From positions 1-64,000 of the forward strand of contig JAKTTT010000087.1 of the NCBI GenBank assembly GCA_030581615.1: DNA of 64,000 nt. Direction: 5' to 3'. Shown here piece after piece: positions 31,413-40,532 of this stretch; positions within the stretch are counted from its first letter, which is position 1; each line of letters starts with the position of its first letter. The translations under genes and the position numbers were made by a program. The notes below the pieces were generated by a model. That model saw only the letters and a list, made by a program, of their open reading frames with translations. It made no database searches and was not told the DNA's origin. The stretch comes from Alloascoidea africana. Lineage: Eukaryota; Ascomycota; Alloascoideomycetes; Alloascoideales; Alloascoideaceae.

Positions 31413-33578
31413 TTACTCTTCTTCTGAGCTCGATTCGTCACTGGTTGGCTCAAGATTGTCCGTCTCTTCGGCCCCTTCAACTTTATCAAAAGCCTCTATT
31501 TGCCTTTGAATCTGTTTTATTTTTGAATTTTGTTCTTCTTCCGTCATTGGCTTGCTTTTACGTCGAGAAGAAGAGACAGGAGCATTCTTAGGTTTGGGAG
31601 CCTTTTTCACGGTCACTGACTTTGGCGGCTCTCCAATCGTTAACTTGTACAATTTCAACACTGTGTTATCATCTAGCATTTCGATATCTAGCTCGATCTC
31701 TTCCATGTTCTCGGTACCAGGGACGTTTTGTCGGATAAGGTTGCTCACTTGGAGCATCTTTTCTTCAGGGATGAATTGTAGCTTTTCTGACAGTTCCTGT
31801 TTCATTTCGTACGTCACATACGGCTCAGGTTTGCCCGACTTTCTTTTGTTACCATTGACTGCCTTATTTTTATCAGCTTTTGAAGATTTCTTTTTCCTAG
31901 AAATCTTTCTCATTCTCTCGGCCTCGGCTTTCTTCAACTTTGCTAGTTCCTCCTTCATGTGTTCTAGCTGCTTCTCGAGATACTCAATGCCTGGATTAGT
32001 TATCAAACTTTCACTGATTTCGTCTTCTGACTCTTCAGACTCTTCAGCGCTTGATTCTTCCTTTGCAGGGGGTGGCGGTCGAGGCTTTTCGGCCCATTTT
32101 TTATCAAAAAGAGCTTCCAAACGATGGCCCATGGAATTTACAGGAGTCCCTTCTGGATTGAATGTAAAACAATTCTTAATCATCAGTCTAATATCTGCCT
32201 CGAATTCGTCGCCATTCTCGTACTCGTTATTAGCAAGCTTTGAAGAGATAGTAGACAGGTCCATTGGTTGTTTGATCACATCAAAGTAGTTTGGCAGATC
32301 TAAAGCAACGGGATCAACTGGTTCAAGGAAAGGAAAAGAGAAAGACTCGTGTTTCTTGCTCATCAATTCCTTCAGAACCTGTCCAGCAAACTTGAGCTCT
32401 GGGATAAACTTCCTTTTCCTAGGTTTCACATCAGTGTATGGAAGATCTTTCGGCTTTGGGGGATGGATTTCTCTCTTAGGTCTCCCTTCAGCGGGCGGAT
32501 CACGTCTAACTGGAGTGAAATCTGTTCTAGCAGCTATCCTGGCACTCGGTGTGCGCTTTCTCTTCTCTTTTGGCGTCGCGATAGGATGTGGTTTCGGGTC
32601 CTTTGCCGTTTTCTCGGACTCGGGCAACTCTCTTGGGGGCCAGTAGCGCTTGTGCTTTTCAAAAGAAGCCTGAACGTTAAGCGCCATTTTCGAGATGGGC
32701 GATTCCATCCCATTAAAAGTTACACAATTTTTAATCATGAGTTGAAAATCAGAATCAACCTGTTCCGAAGACGAGTACTCGTCATTGAGCAGTTTCTTTT
32801 CTATTGTCGATAAATCCATTGGGGTTTTAATAATATCAGGATAGGTCGGAATATTGAGCTTGACAATGTTCACTGGATGCAAAAAAGGCGACGCATCTCT
32901 CAATCGTTTAACTGCTCGCAGCGTTTGTAAAATGCTTTTCTGCTGATGCTTGGGAAGTGGTCCGCTAGTATCACCAGTATCAAACAGCATGGACTTTTGC
33001 TCTTCTTTAATTTGATTACTTGAATCATTCGTATCAATTGATGGCTTCTCGTCTTCTACCTTTGCCCGCTTTTGATCATTTGCATTTTCGTTGTTGTTGT
33101 TGTTGTTGTTGTCGTCGTCTTCTGGTAATCCGCGCTTTAACGTGTCCTGTTCATTCTCCTTCTCTTCCGTTCGGCCATTAGTAGGGTTGCTCGGATCGTC
33201 CGCAGCATTTTCTGCTTGTGGGGCATCTAAGCGCGCTTCTGTTTTCTGTGGCTCCTCTGTGGCCTGGGATTGTGTATCTGCAGTTTTCTCGTCTTCCGCA
33301 ATATCACCTTTACTATGATCACCACCCGCCAGGATTATCGACGCGTCGCCATCAGATAAGTTGTCGTGAGTAGACAGCACTGGGCTTCCAGGCCCGCTGG
33401 GTCTCGCATCTAGATCCGGTTGAGTCTCGGAAGCACTGGTAGGTCCATTGTGGGAGGTGGGTGTCTCTGTTTCGGGAACGGCGGTGTCTGTAACCGGACG
33501 TGGTTCGTCGTGTATGCTCAGCTTGCTGGCGGCGTCTTCAACAGGAGCCTGCGTTTCGGGCGATTTCAAGTCTGTCAT
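31413..33578 (-). CDS. BDF1: BET-family double bromodomain protein
   Basis: 721-residue BET protein that reads acetylated histone H4 and helps recruit TFIID and keep heterochromatin boundaries. The acidic, Asn/Ser-rich N-terminus includes a poly-Asn run (near residue 165). Bromodomain 1 is at about 212-310 (IVKLNIPTYPDIIKTPMDL ... MIKNCVTFNG). Bromodomain 2 is at about 400-500 (ALDLPNYFDVIKQPMDLSTI ... MIKNCFTFNPEGTPV), each with the acetyl-lysine Asn (KNC-TFN). A coiled coil (LEKQLEHMKEELAKLKK) and an ET domain (MKQELSEKLQFIPEEKML ... IELDIEMLDDNTVLKLY) follow, then an acidic Ser/Glu tail. Single exon. Confidence 0.95.
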   Translation of the reverse strand: MTDLKSPETQAPVEDAASKLSIHDEPRPVTDTAVPETETPTSHNGPTSASETQPDLDARPSGPGSPVLSTHDNLSDGDASIILAGGDHSKGDIAEDEKTADTQSQATEEPQKTEARLDAPQAENAADDPSNPTNGRTEEKENEQDTLKRGLPEDDDNNNNNNNENANDQKRAKVEDEKPSIDTNDSSNQIKEEQKSMLFDTGDTSGPLPKHQQKSILQTLRAVKRLRDASPFLHPVNIVKLNIPTYPDIIKTPMDLSTIEKKLLNDEYSSSEQVDSDFQLMIKNCVTFNGMESPISKMALNVQASFEKHKRYWPPRELPESEKTAKDPKPHPIATPKEKRKRTPSARIAARTDFTPVRRDPPAEGRPKREIHPPKPKDLPYTDVKPRKRKFIPELKFAGQVLKELMSKKHESFSFPFLEPVDPVALDLPNYFDVIKQPMDLSTISSKLANNEYENGDEFEADIRLMIKNCFTFNPEGTPVNSMGHRLEALFDKKWAEKPRPPPPAKEESSAEESEESEDEISESLITNPGIEYLEKQLEHMKEELAKLKKAEAERMRKISRKKKSSKADKNKAVNGNKRKSGKPEPYVTYEMKQELSEKLQFIPEEKMLQVSNLIRQNVPGTENMEEIELDIEMLDDNTVLKLYKLTIGEPPKSVTVKKAPKPKNAPVSSSRRKSKPMTEEEQNSKIKQIQRQIEAFDKVEGAEETDNLEPTSDESSSEEE

Positions 33579-33903
33579 TATGGCGGCGTGATAAATAACA
33601 ACTGGACTAATATACAGATCTCGTTGGGTGCTCTACTTGGCCATTGAATCCGCAGGCTGGGGTCACAACAGTACGCGTTGAAGGCACAAATCGCCAGAGG
33701 TCGGGGCAGCGAGGCAAACGTGGTGATGTCCGGGTAACGTGCCTGGTGGAGCGGGAAGCGTTTTCCGCGGCGGCGGCGGCGGGCTTTTTATGCTGTCCCG
33801 GACCCCCGCGGGCGCTGGCGGTACGGGAGCTACGCTACGGGGCGGGACAGCGCGTACATTGCGTCACGGGCAACGGAGCGTTATATCGTCTATATGGCAA
33901 AGT
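33579..33903. other. GC-rich BDF1 promoter
   Basis: 325 bases between the decarboxylase stop codon and BDF1, GC-rich (GCGGCGGCGG near 33768-33783), with a Reb1-like octamer. Open frames here are compositional. Confidence 0.6.
33730..33737. promoter_or_regulatory. CCGGGTAA (TTACCCGG reverse) upstream of BDF1
   Basis: Exact Reb1-like octamer 152 bases upstream of the BDF1 start. Confidence 0.5.
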
Positions 33904-35652
33904 CTACTTCGAAATGCTTCGCGCGGCCCGCTTTTCGGCATATTCCGCAAACAGCTTCATCGTCTTGGGCCTCGTCAGGTCCACCTGTTTCTGTAGAATC
34001 CACGGCTTGTCCATCACGTCCAAGATGACCTCGACCAGCTGGATCTGGGCTGATTTGGCAAAAGTCGAGTCGGTAAGGATATCGTTCAGCTCTTCTTTGG
34101 TCCTAACGGTGGTGGAAAACACATTCTTGCCGCCAAAGACCTTGAGCAGTTCCGTCCACTTCCAATCCGGGCAGATGTCGTTGTACTGCTGTTCCGGCCC
34201 CCAAATCACACGTTCAATGGTGTAGCCGCTGTTGTTTAATAGGAAAATGGTCGGCGTAAGCCCCAATTTGACCATCGTGCCCAGTTCTTGAATAGTCATT
34301 TGCGCACTTCCGTCTCCTTCAGCGAGAATCACCCGGCCCGGCAGTTTAAAGTCGCGATGGGCAACAGCGGCGCCCAAAGCTGCTGGCAGAGCAAACCCGA
34401 TTGAAGAAAAGAAAATTTGGGTTATCGACCTAGTATTCTCTTTGTACTTGAAATCTGCTAGGCCAAATTGAATCGTACCGCTCTCGGCTAGCAGAATGTC
34501 ATTGGGTCTCAAATAGTTCGAGATGGCCTTGATCAAGTAGCTCAATGATAGATCTGAACGTGTAGGAATAACAGGAACCTCTCCAACCTGAACCACAGGA
34601 CCACGCTTAGGAATTCTTGATGCATCAATTTGCTTCACAATTTTCTCCAGCACAGGATAGAAGTGGATATTTGGGTAGACCTCGCCTTTAAAAGAGATGT
34701 ACTCTGGATGGAGAATAACGTGGTTCTCCTTCTTGATAGCTCTTGTAAATCCACCTGTGTTTGAGTCTGAATGAATCGGACCTATGTCAAGCACCAAATC
34801 TGAAGACTCCAAAGTTGAAGCCACACCGTCCAAAGATAGTGAACCGTTGTACACGCCTACGAAGTTAGGTGAGGTTTCATCAATAATCCCTTTTCCAAGA
34901 ATAGTGGTAAAAGAATAAAAATCCGTCTTTTGTGACAACTCCTTAACGAGTCCCGCGGCTCTATGTCTCTCGCTCAAAGTATCCGCCAAGATAGCCGGCT
35001 GTTTAGCGTTGTAAATTGCACTCAAAATTTGATCCACTAGGCTGTTTTCCAAATCAGCGTTATCATTCACAATTTCGAAACGCAATGGCGTTTCCAGTCT
35101 GCTGCCATCGACTTTAGCAAAGGGCATGTCTATGGGGATAAACAGGTATCCTGGCCTCGACTTTTTCCACACCTGGACAATAACCTCATCTATGAGCTCT
35201 GCAGCAGTGGACTCGTCGTCAATCACAGCAGACGCACAGCGAATTGGCTTTGACATGTCCTCATATGCCTTATGGTTTGGCGGCTCCGTTGCAAAGCTGG
35301 GCAAAACATGGTGGAGCAGAACATGCGCTTCTTGGAGCGGACGAGCTGTCTGTCCCACAATATGAAGAACCGGGGACTGTTCCGCATAGGCACCGGCAAT
35401 TCCGTTTAATGCTGAGGTCTCTCCAACTCCATACGTGGTGATTAGCGGTGCCGGGAGGCCTGTTATTCTTCCATAACCGTCTGCCGCGTAAGCTGCGTTC
35501 AATTCGTTACAACAGCCGATCCACTCCAACCCAGGGACCGTATAGAGGTAGTCCAAAAGCTGAAGGTTAAAGTCTCCAGGCACCCCGAAAACAGAGCTGA
35601 CGCCCAATTGCTTGATCCGAGTGAAGATGTAGGTACCGAGGTCAACAGACAT
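33904..35652 (-). CDS. PDC1: Pyruvate decarboxylase family enzyme (ThDP-dependent)
   Basis: 582-residue 2-oxoacid decarboxylase, cytosolic, converting pyruvate (or a related 2-oxo acid) to the aldehyde and CO2. Catalytic residues of the family sit at the expected positions: D27 (VPGDFN), E50 (CCNELNAAYAADGYGRI), H114-H115 (LLHHV), and the Glu of NNSGYTIERVIWGPEQQYND. The ThDP motif is GDGSAQ ... NN. Length fits (about 563-580). Odd: the usual LGNGDF loop after the HH pair is replaced by LPSFATEPPNHKAYEDM, and E50 follows CC instead of the more common AN. It may therefore be a divergent PDC paralogue or prefer another 2-oxo acid. A LINE has inserted 208 bases upstream of its start. Confidence 0.8.
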   Translation of the reverse strand: MSVDLGTYIFTRIKQLGVSSVFGVPGDFNLQLLDYLYTVPGLEWIGCCNELNAAYAADGYGRITGLPAPLITTYGVGETSALNGIAGAYAEQSPVLHIVGQTARPLQEAHVLLHHVLPSFATEPPNHKAYEDMSKPIRCASAVIDDESTAAELIDEVIVQVWKKSRPGYLFIPIDMPFAKVDGSRLETPLRFEIVNDNADLENSLVDQILSAIYNAKQPAILADTLSERHRAAGLVKELSQKTDFYSFTTILGKGIIDETSPNFVGVYNGSLSLDGVASTLESSDLVLDIGPIHSDSNTGGFTRAIKKENHVILHPEYISFKGEVYPNIHFYPVLEKIVKQIDASRIPKRGPVVQVGEVPVIPTRSDLSLSYLIKAISNYLRPNDILLAESGTIQFGLADFKYKENTRSITQIFFSSIGFALPAALGAAVAHRDFKLPGRVILAEGDGSAQMTIQELGTMVKLGLTPTIFLLNNSGYTIERVIWGPEQQYNDICPDWKWTELLKVFGGKNVFSTTVRTKEELNDILTDSTFAKSAQIQLVEVILDVMDKPWILQKQVDLTRPKTMKLFAEYAEKRAARSISK

Positions 35653-35797
35653 TGTTCGAGCACAAGTAGAACAAAATCCGACTGCGTTCTCCGAAAAAGC
35701 TAACTAAATAATGCCGAATTCCTGAGCATTTAAACCATTCCCGGCAGGAGTAAACTTTGAGGGGATTAGCTCAAACTCTCCAAGCACCAAGACATAT

Positions 35798-35803
35798 CAC
35801 GTG
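35798..35803. promoter_or_regulatory. CACGTG element upstream of the decarboxylase gene
   Basis: CACGTG about 146 bases upstream of the decarboxylase ATG, within the 207 promoter bases left between the gene and the LINE insertion. Confidence 0.4.
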
Positions 35804-35847
35804 CACATGGTGGGGGAGAAGTAGTTTTTAGTGCCAGTGTTGGAGCA

Positions 35848-35859
35848 GAAAGTTGGGTC
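35848..35859. repeat. 5' target-site duplication of the LINE
   Basis: GAAAGTTGGGTC, identical to 40521-40532 directly after the poly(A) tail. A perfect 12-bp TSD shows insertion by target-primed reverse transcription and a recent date. Confidence 0.9.
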
Positions 35860-35865
35860 AAAAGA

Positions 35866-37071
35866 ATGGCCGCAATCAGCAAAGCAAAAGCCAAAAACCC
35901 GCCAAGAAAGGGTAATAAATCTTCCTTGGTCGAGAAAACTGTAGCTCTAAACATAAAGACTAGAGAACGATCTAAGCTAAACACAGGAGGGAGGGACGAG
36001 TTCGTAGGGGACGACCCCATGAACGAAGACCTAACTGACGAACAACACGCGAAAATCATCTCGGACAACTTCTCTATCAATCCAACAGACACCATTGAAA
36101 CCATCTGGGCAGCAGTTCTAACTATCCAAAAAAGCCTGGAAACAAAAGAGGAGGAAAGGCAACAACTTGCATCAGACAACAAAACTCTACAAACCAAGAT
36201 ACAAACTCTAGAGAAGGAACTTGGACAAACCAAGGACCGACTTCGTAAACTAGAACAAGAAAAAACAGATAGGGAACTAGAAAAGACCATAGCCAAAGAA
36301 AATAGTAATAAACTCGGAAAAACTATCCAAATCATCGAATCCATGAATAAGCAACTAAACGAACAAGGAGGTAAAATCAAAGACATCGAGGAAAATAGAA
36401 AAACAACCTACGCAGAAGTAGCGAGAGCGCCTACCAAATCGAAGAAACACGTAGATCTGGACACCAAAATTCAATTAAAAAACCTACTCGAAAAAACCCC
36501 AAAGCATGTCTATTATTTCGAGAGACAAGAAGCGCTGGAAGCAGAAACCAAAGAACAAAAACAAGCCTTGTACTCCCTAAATGCTGACAACCTAGCGATG
36601 ATAGCAGAGGCAACCTTTCACGAACCAATCATCAAAGCTATCGACTACACCCCGAAAGGTCATTTTAAAATCGAAACAACAAGAGCCATCTCTGAACAAG
36701 AGGTGACGACTCTAGCCGAATGTCTCGATTCAAACGGTCCCCTAGACACCAACCAATGGTACACAGCAGCCATAAATTACATCCCAGCAGAAACAACCGA
36801 GGAAGAGATAGAGGACGAAATCAAGCAAGACGAGTTTCTCTCAACACACTACATACCGGGTTCTATTAAAAGACTCGCAAAAAAGGGATCCACAGAGGAA
36901 GAGCTAATGGCAAAAAAACACAAGAGCGTTTTAATTAAATTTAAAACACAATTGGCACTACTCTATGCCCAAAAGACAAGAATCACATTGGGGCACCAAC
37001 GATACCAAGTAACAGCGCTCACAAACAAAACAGGAATCATCAAAAAACGGAAATTCGCAGAGCGACAATAA
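35866..37071 (+). CDS. LINE ORF1 nucleic-acid chaperone-like protein
   Basis: 401 residues. A basic N-terminus comes first, then a long coiled coil at about 85-165 (EEERQQLASDNKTLQTKIQT and onward). A TYAEVARAP motif near 185 is typical of ORF1 of I/R1/Tad-type LINEs. A C-terminal part with an RRM-like KSVLIKFKTQLALLYAQKTR and a basic end (IIKKRKFAERQ) follows. No CCHC zinc knuckle: the chain has almost no cysteine. By family knowledge ORF1 binds the element RNA to form the RNP. The stop codon TAA at 37069-37071 lies inside the ORF2 frame. Confidence 0.85.
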   Translation: MAAISKAKAKNPPRKGNKSSLVEKTVALNIKTRERSKLNTGGRDEFVGDDPMNEDLTDEQHAKIISDNFSINPTDTIETIWAAVLTIQKSLETKEEERQQLASDNKTLQTKIQTLEKELGQTKDRLRKLEQEKTDRELEKTIAKENSNKLGKTIQIIESMNKQLNEQGGKIKDIEENRKTTYAEVARAPTKSKKHVDLDTKIQLKNLLEKTPKHVYYFERQEALEAETKEQKQALYSLNADNLAMIAEATFHEPIIKAIDYTPKGHFKIETTRAISEQEVTTLAECLDSNGPLDTNQWYTAAINYIPAETTEEEIEDEIKQDEFLSTHYIPGSIKRLAKKGSTEEELMAKKHKSVLIKFKTQLALLYAQKTRITLGHQRYQVTALTNKTGIIKKRKFAERQ

Positions 37072-40000
37072 GAGTACCAATAATACTAACACTAAATTGC
37101 CAAAAAAACAGAGAAACTCTAGAAGCAGTACTAGAGAGACACAAAAATAACAATATAATAATACTAATTCAAGAAACACCGAGACTCTTCGGTGACTGGC
37201 ATACTGTCAACAACAACAATTACATAAAGATCAATCCAAACGACGAAAATAATACCAGGGTGACTACCTACATCAACAGAACAATACTGGAATACTTTAA
37301 GATAGAAAAAATTCCAATGTCCCAGGAGAGAGAGTCCGACAAGGACATAGTGGGAGCAAGAATCAGGCACAGACAAAACAAAACAACGTACATAGACGTC
37401 ATCAACATATATATCGCACCGAAGAGCTCAACAATCGAGAACTCCTCCAATTCCTTAGAATTGCTAGAAAAGTACATGGAGCAACAGTCACAGTTCCAGG
37501 GGATAGTAGGGGGCGACATAAACACCTGGCACCAACACTGGTGTAGCAAGAAAGAAACGAACGACATACAAAGAGCGGAAAGACTCCAGGAATTATTCGA
37601 AAACCACGAAATTGAAGTAAGGAATACTCCAGACAAAGCGACCCACAACAAGGGCAATTGCCTGGATGTCATAGCCACCTCCAGAACCATCGCTCGCCAC
37701 TGGAAGCCCACTATGAGGTACACGGAGGTCGGATCGGACCATCTCCAAATATCAATAATCCCGAGATCAAACGAGAAGAGAAGCACAAACACCACAGTCA
37801 GATTGGACTTCAACAACACAGACTGGGACAGGGTGAACGAAAGGCTCAACGAGTGGAAGACCAAAGAGCGGATAAGGAACATCGGAGAGCTCAATGTGAC
37901 GGTGTCCTTATTTACAGCTTTTGTGATCAAATCCATAACAGAATTTACGCCTAAAAAACGTATCACAGCGCACTCGAAACGATGGTGGACGCCGAAAGTT
38001 GAACAAGCCTACAACAACTTCATCGAAGCAAAGGGCACAGGGTTGAATGTGGAACAAAAAAGAGCCCTTTTCATCGCCATACTGAAGAAGGAAAAAGACC
38101 GGACATGGAACGAATTTATTGAAACCATCAAATATGATGACATCTGGACAGCAGTACGAATGGCAACGCCTACACACAAAAAAATGATTCCTGGAAACAC
38201 TGATGACATAGCAGAGGAATGCTACCAACTATTCTTCACCCAAAAGACAACAGAAAGGACGAACACCAACGACGAGGACTTCCCACGTACAGAACAAGAG
38301 GAGCCCATAACAGAAGAAGAAGTCGAAGGAATAGTGAAAAGGTTGTCCAAGAAGAAGGCACCAGGACCAGACCAAATCACAAACGACCAGATATTCATGC
38401 TATGGGCAAACAAAACATTTAAAACTCAGCTCCTCCAGCTGTACAACAAAAGCTTGGAAATAGGATATCACCCAAAGGAATGGCGAAAATCAATCACAGT
38501 AGTATTACCAAAGGGAGGCCCAAGGGACTTCTCGAAACTTAAGAACCACCGACCAATTTCATTGATTAACAACCTCAGCAAGATCCTAGAACGAATAATA
38601 TGCGAAAGACTGTACATAACCGTAGGTGGCCAGCTACCAGCTAACCAATATGGAGGAAGAAAAGGATACAGCACCAGCGACGCCCTTTCCACCTTTAGCC
38701 AATACATTCATAACAAGACAACAAGCGCGCTGCTGGTAGACATAGTGGGCGCGTTCAATCATATCAACCATCAAAAATTACGCGACAAGTTACAAAAACT
38801 GAGAGTAAGCAAATACACCATCAAGTGGATATCGACCTTCCTCGAGGACAGAAAGACAAAGTTCAAGATCAACGGAGAAATAACGGACAAAACCTTCACC
38901 GTGAATACAGGAGTACCACAGGGATCTCCAATATCCCCTCTCCTATTCATCATATATTCCATGGACCTGTATATCAGACTAAGAAACACAGGGGTTCAAA
39001 CAATAGGGTTCGTGGACGACATCACAATATACATGAGTGGCACAAGAGAAAGACGGGAAAAGAAACTCCAATTAGCGATCAGAACATGTCATCAATGGGC
39101 ACAGGAAAACGAAACGGCTTTTGATTATGGCCCAAAGTGTCAACTTATATCCTTCAGACAACCACGAAAAGAACCAAGAATCACAATAACGCTCCCAAAC
39201 GGGGAGCAAAAAAGCCAAGATAAAACAGTCAAACTCCTGGGAGTTTGGTTCGACGACAGGCTTCGCTTCCAGAAACAGGCCAACACAACTGCAACAAAGA
39301 TCAAACAAGTGACGGCAAAAATCCAACAGCTCGCAAAAATCAGTAAAGGAATAACAGGAGGAGCGGTGATCAGCCTGTACAAGGCATGCTTCATACCAAG
39401 GGCACTGTATGGAATCGAAGCATATGAAAAACACATCACAAAAAAACAAATAGCAGCCCTAACAACACAGCAGAACCAATGTCTAAGATTAGCCTTAGGA
39501 ATGATGAAGGCCACGCCAACAGAGATCCTCAATATCGAAAGCGGATGCCCACCAATCAGTTATATGATAGACGAAACCCTAACCAGAAAGATAGGCCGAT
39601 TCCTCACGAATACGGCTTCAAACAACCCAATACGAAAAGTAATGAACCAAATGTTGAAAGACAAATCCATAAATCAAATATCAAACGGAATGCAGAAAGT
39701 CAGGGAATCCACCGGAACCTCAACAGACCCCAACATAGAGTCCATATACCACACACTTAAAGCAACAGCATGCACAGAGGACACAAAGAAGGAAAATGAA
39801 CCGCAAAAAATAAAAGAGTGTTGGAAAAACGCTTGCCGAACAACAATGAAAGAACAATGGTCCTCGGAGAGCCTAAGAGAATCAACAACCTTAGAACAAT
39901 ATCAACACAATCGACCAATGCTAAATTGGTCAACAACATCCAAAGAACTCACGCTGGGGGGAGCCCTCAGCAAGCCGAAACCAGTGCTCTCTGCTTTATC

Positions 40001-40256
40001 TCAACTCTTGAGCGGAGTAAGCCTGGTAGACATCAAGTACAAAAGAATCCTCAAAAAGGAATCACTTGAGTGCGAATGTGGGCACGAAAGCCCTAGATTC
40101 GATCACGAAGTGCGAGACTGCCCAAAATGGCAGCACCTTCGAGAGAGGTGCGGGATCAGGCAATCCAGCACTATGAAAGAACTATGGGAAAAATCCGAAA
40201 CAGAAAAACTAATCGAGTTCTTTGAACTCAAAAACTCCGCCTGCCATCAAGGCTAA
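37068..40256 (+). CDS. LINE ORF2: APE endonuclease and reverse transcriptase
   Basis: About 1060 residues if read from the ORF1 end. The frame is open from 36945 (about 125 bases inside ORF1, -1 relative to it), but the first in-frame ATG is at 37317, inside the endonuclease. The endonuclease begins LNCQKNRETLEAVLERH ... LIQETPRLFGDWH and has GGDINTWHQHWCSKKETND and GNCLDVIAT. The reverse transcriptase has motif A LLVDIVGAFNHI (about 38730), GVPQGSPISPLLFIIY (about 38910) and the catalytic FVDD (39009-39020). The tail ends with a C-x-C-x7-H-x4-C finger in CECGHESPRFDHEVRDCPKW. No RNase H domain is seen. Translation by reinitiation, frameshift or a non-AUG start is implied but not shown. Confidence 0.9.
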   Translation: MRVPIILTLNCQKNRETLEAVLERHKNNNIIILIQETPRLFGDWHTVNNNNYIKINPNDENNTRVTTYINRTILEYFKIEKIPMSQERESDKDIVGARIRHRQNKTTYIDVINIYIAPKSSTIENSSNSLELLEKYMEQQSQFQGIVGGDINTWHQHWCSKKETNDIQRAERLQELFENHEIEVRNTPDKATHNKGNCLDVIATSRTIARHWKPTMRYTEVGSDHLQISIIPRSNEKRSTNTTVRLDFNNTDWDRVNERLNEWKTKERIRNIGELNVTVSLFTAFVIKSITEFTPKKRITAHSKRWWTPKVEQAYNNFIEAKGTGLNVEQKRALFIAILKKEKDRTWNEFIETIKYDDIWTAVRMATPTHKKMIPGNTDDIAEECYQLFFTQKTTERTNTNDEDFPRTEQEEPITEEEVEGIVKRLSKKKAPGPDQITNDQIFMLWANKTFKTQLLQLYNKSLEIGYHPKEWRKSITVVLPKGGPRDFSKLKNHRPISLINNLSKILERIICERLYITVGGQLPANQYGGRKGYSTSDALSTFSQYIHNKTTSALLVDIVGAFNHINHQKLRDKLQKLRVSKYTIKWISTFLEDRKTKFKINGEITDKTFTVNTGVPQGSPISPLLFIIYSMDLYIRLRNTGVQTIGFVDDITIYMSGTRERREKKLQLAIRTCHQWAQENETAFDYGPKCQLISFRQPRKEPRITITLPNGEQKSQDKTVKLLGVWFDDRLRFQKQANTTATKIKQVTAKIQQLAKISKGITGGAVISLYKACFIPRALYGIEAYEKHITKKQIAALTTQQNQCLRLALGMMKATPTEILNIESGCPPISYMIDETLTRKIGRFLTNTASNNPIRKVMNQMLKDKSINQISNGMQKVRESTGTSTDPNIESIYHTLKATACTEDTKKENEPQKIKECWKNACRTTMKEQWSSESLRESTTLEQYQHNRPMLNWSTTSKELTLGGALSKPKPVLSALSQLLSGVSLVDIKYKRILKKESLECECGHESPRFDHEVRDCPKWQHLRERCGIRQSSTMKELWEKSETEKLIEFFELKNSACHQG

Positions 40257-40520
40257 ACCGACTCCTAAGAGCATATTGGAGTAAGTGAGAAGCCGGATCC
40301 AGAACTTAAGTGATTACTTGTTCTGTACTGTCAAGCTGGAGGGACAAAGGAAGGATGCTGTATTCGAAGAAGACCAAGGTCTGAGAATAATAGCAGAGGA
40401 AAGACAAGAGAGCTCGAAAAACCATAGTACACCGCCCTCGATCGTCGCAAGGAGCAAAACATAGATATTAGTAACTAGTATGTATGGGTGTAATAAAAGA
40501 AGTTAAAAAAAAAAAAAAAA

Positions 40521-40532
40521 GAAAGTTGGGTC
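40521..40532. repeat. 3' target-site duplication of the LINE
   Basis: GAAAGTTGGGTC immediately after A16, identical to the 5' copy. Confidence 0.9.

Larger units (their letters stand above)
35860..40520 (+). mobile_element. Non-LTR retrotransposon (LINE), Tad/I-like, apparently intact
   Basis: 4.66-kb LINE bounded by a perfect 12-bp TSD (35848-35859 and 40521-40532) and ending in A16. It has two long frames, ORF1 (35866-37071) and ORF2 (endonuclease, reverse transcriptase, C-terminal Cys/His finger), then a 248-base 3' UTR with an AATAAAA signal. The sense strand is A-rich. The 5' leader is only six bases (AAAAGA) before the ORF1 ATG, so the copy is either full length with almost no 5' UTR or trimmed exactly to the ATG. 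I see no internal stop in either frame. It sits between the divergent decarboxylase and PCT1 genes and splits their shared promoter. Confidence 0.93.
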
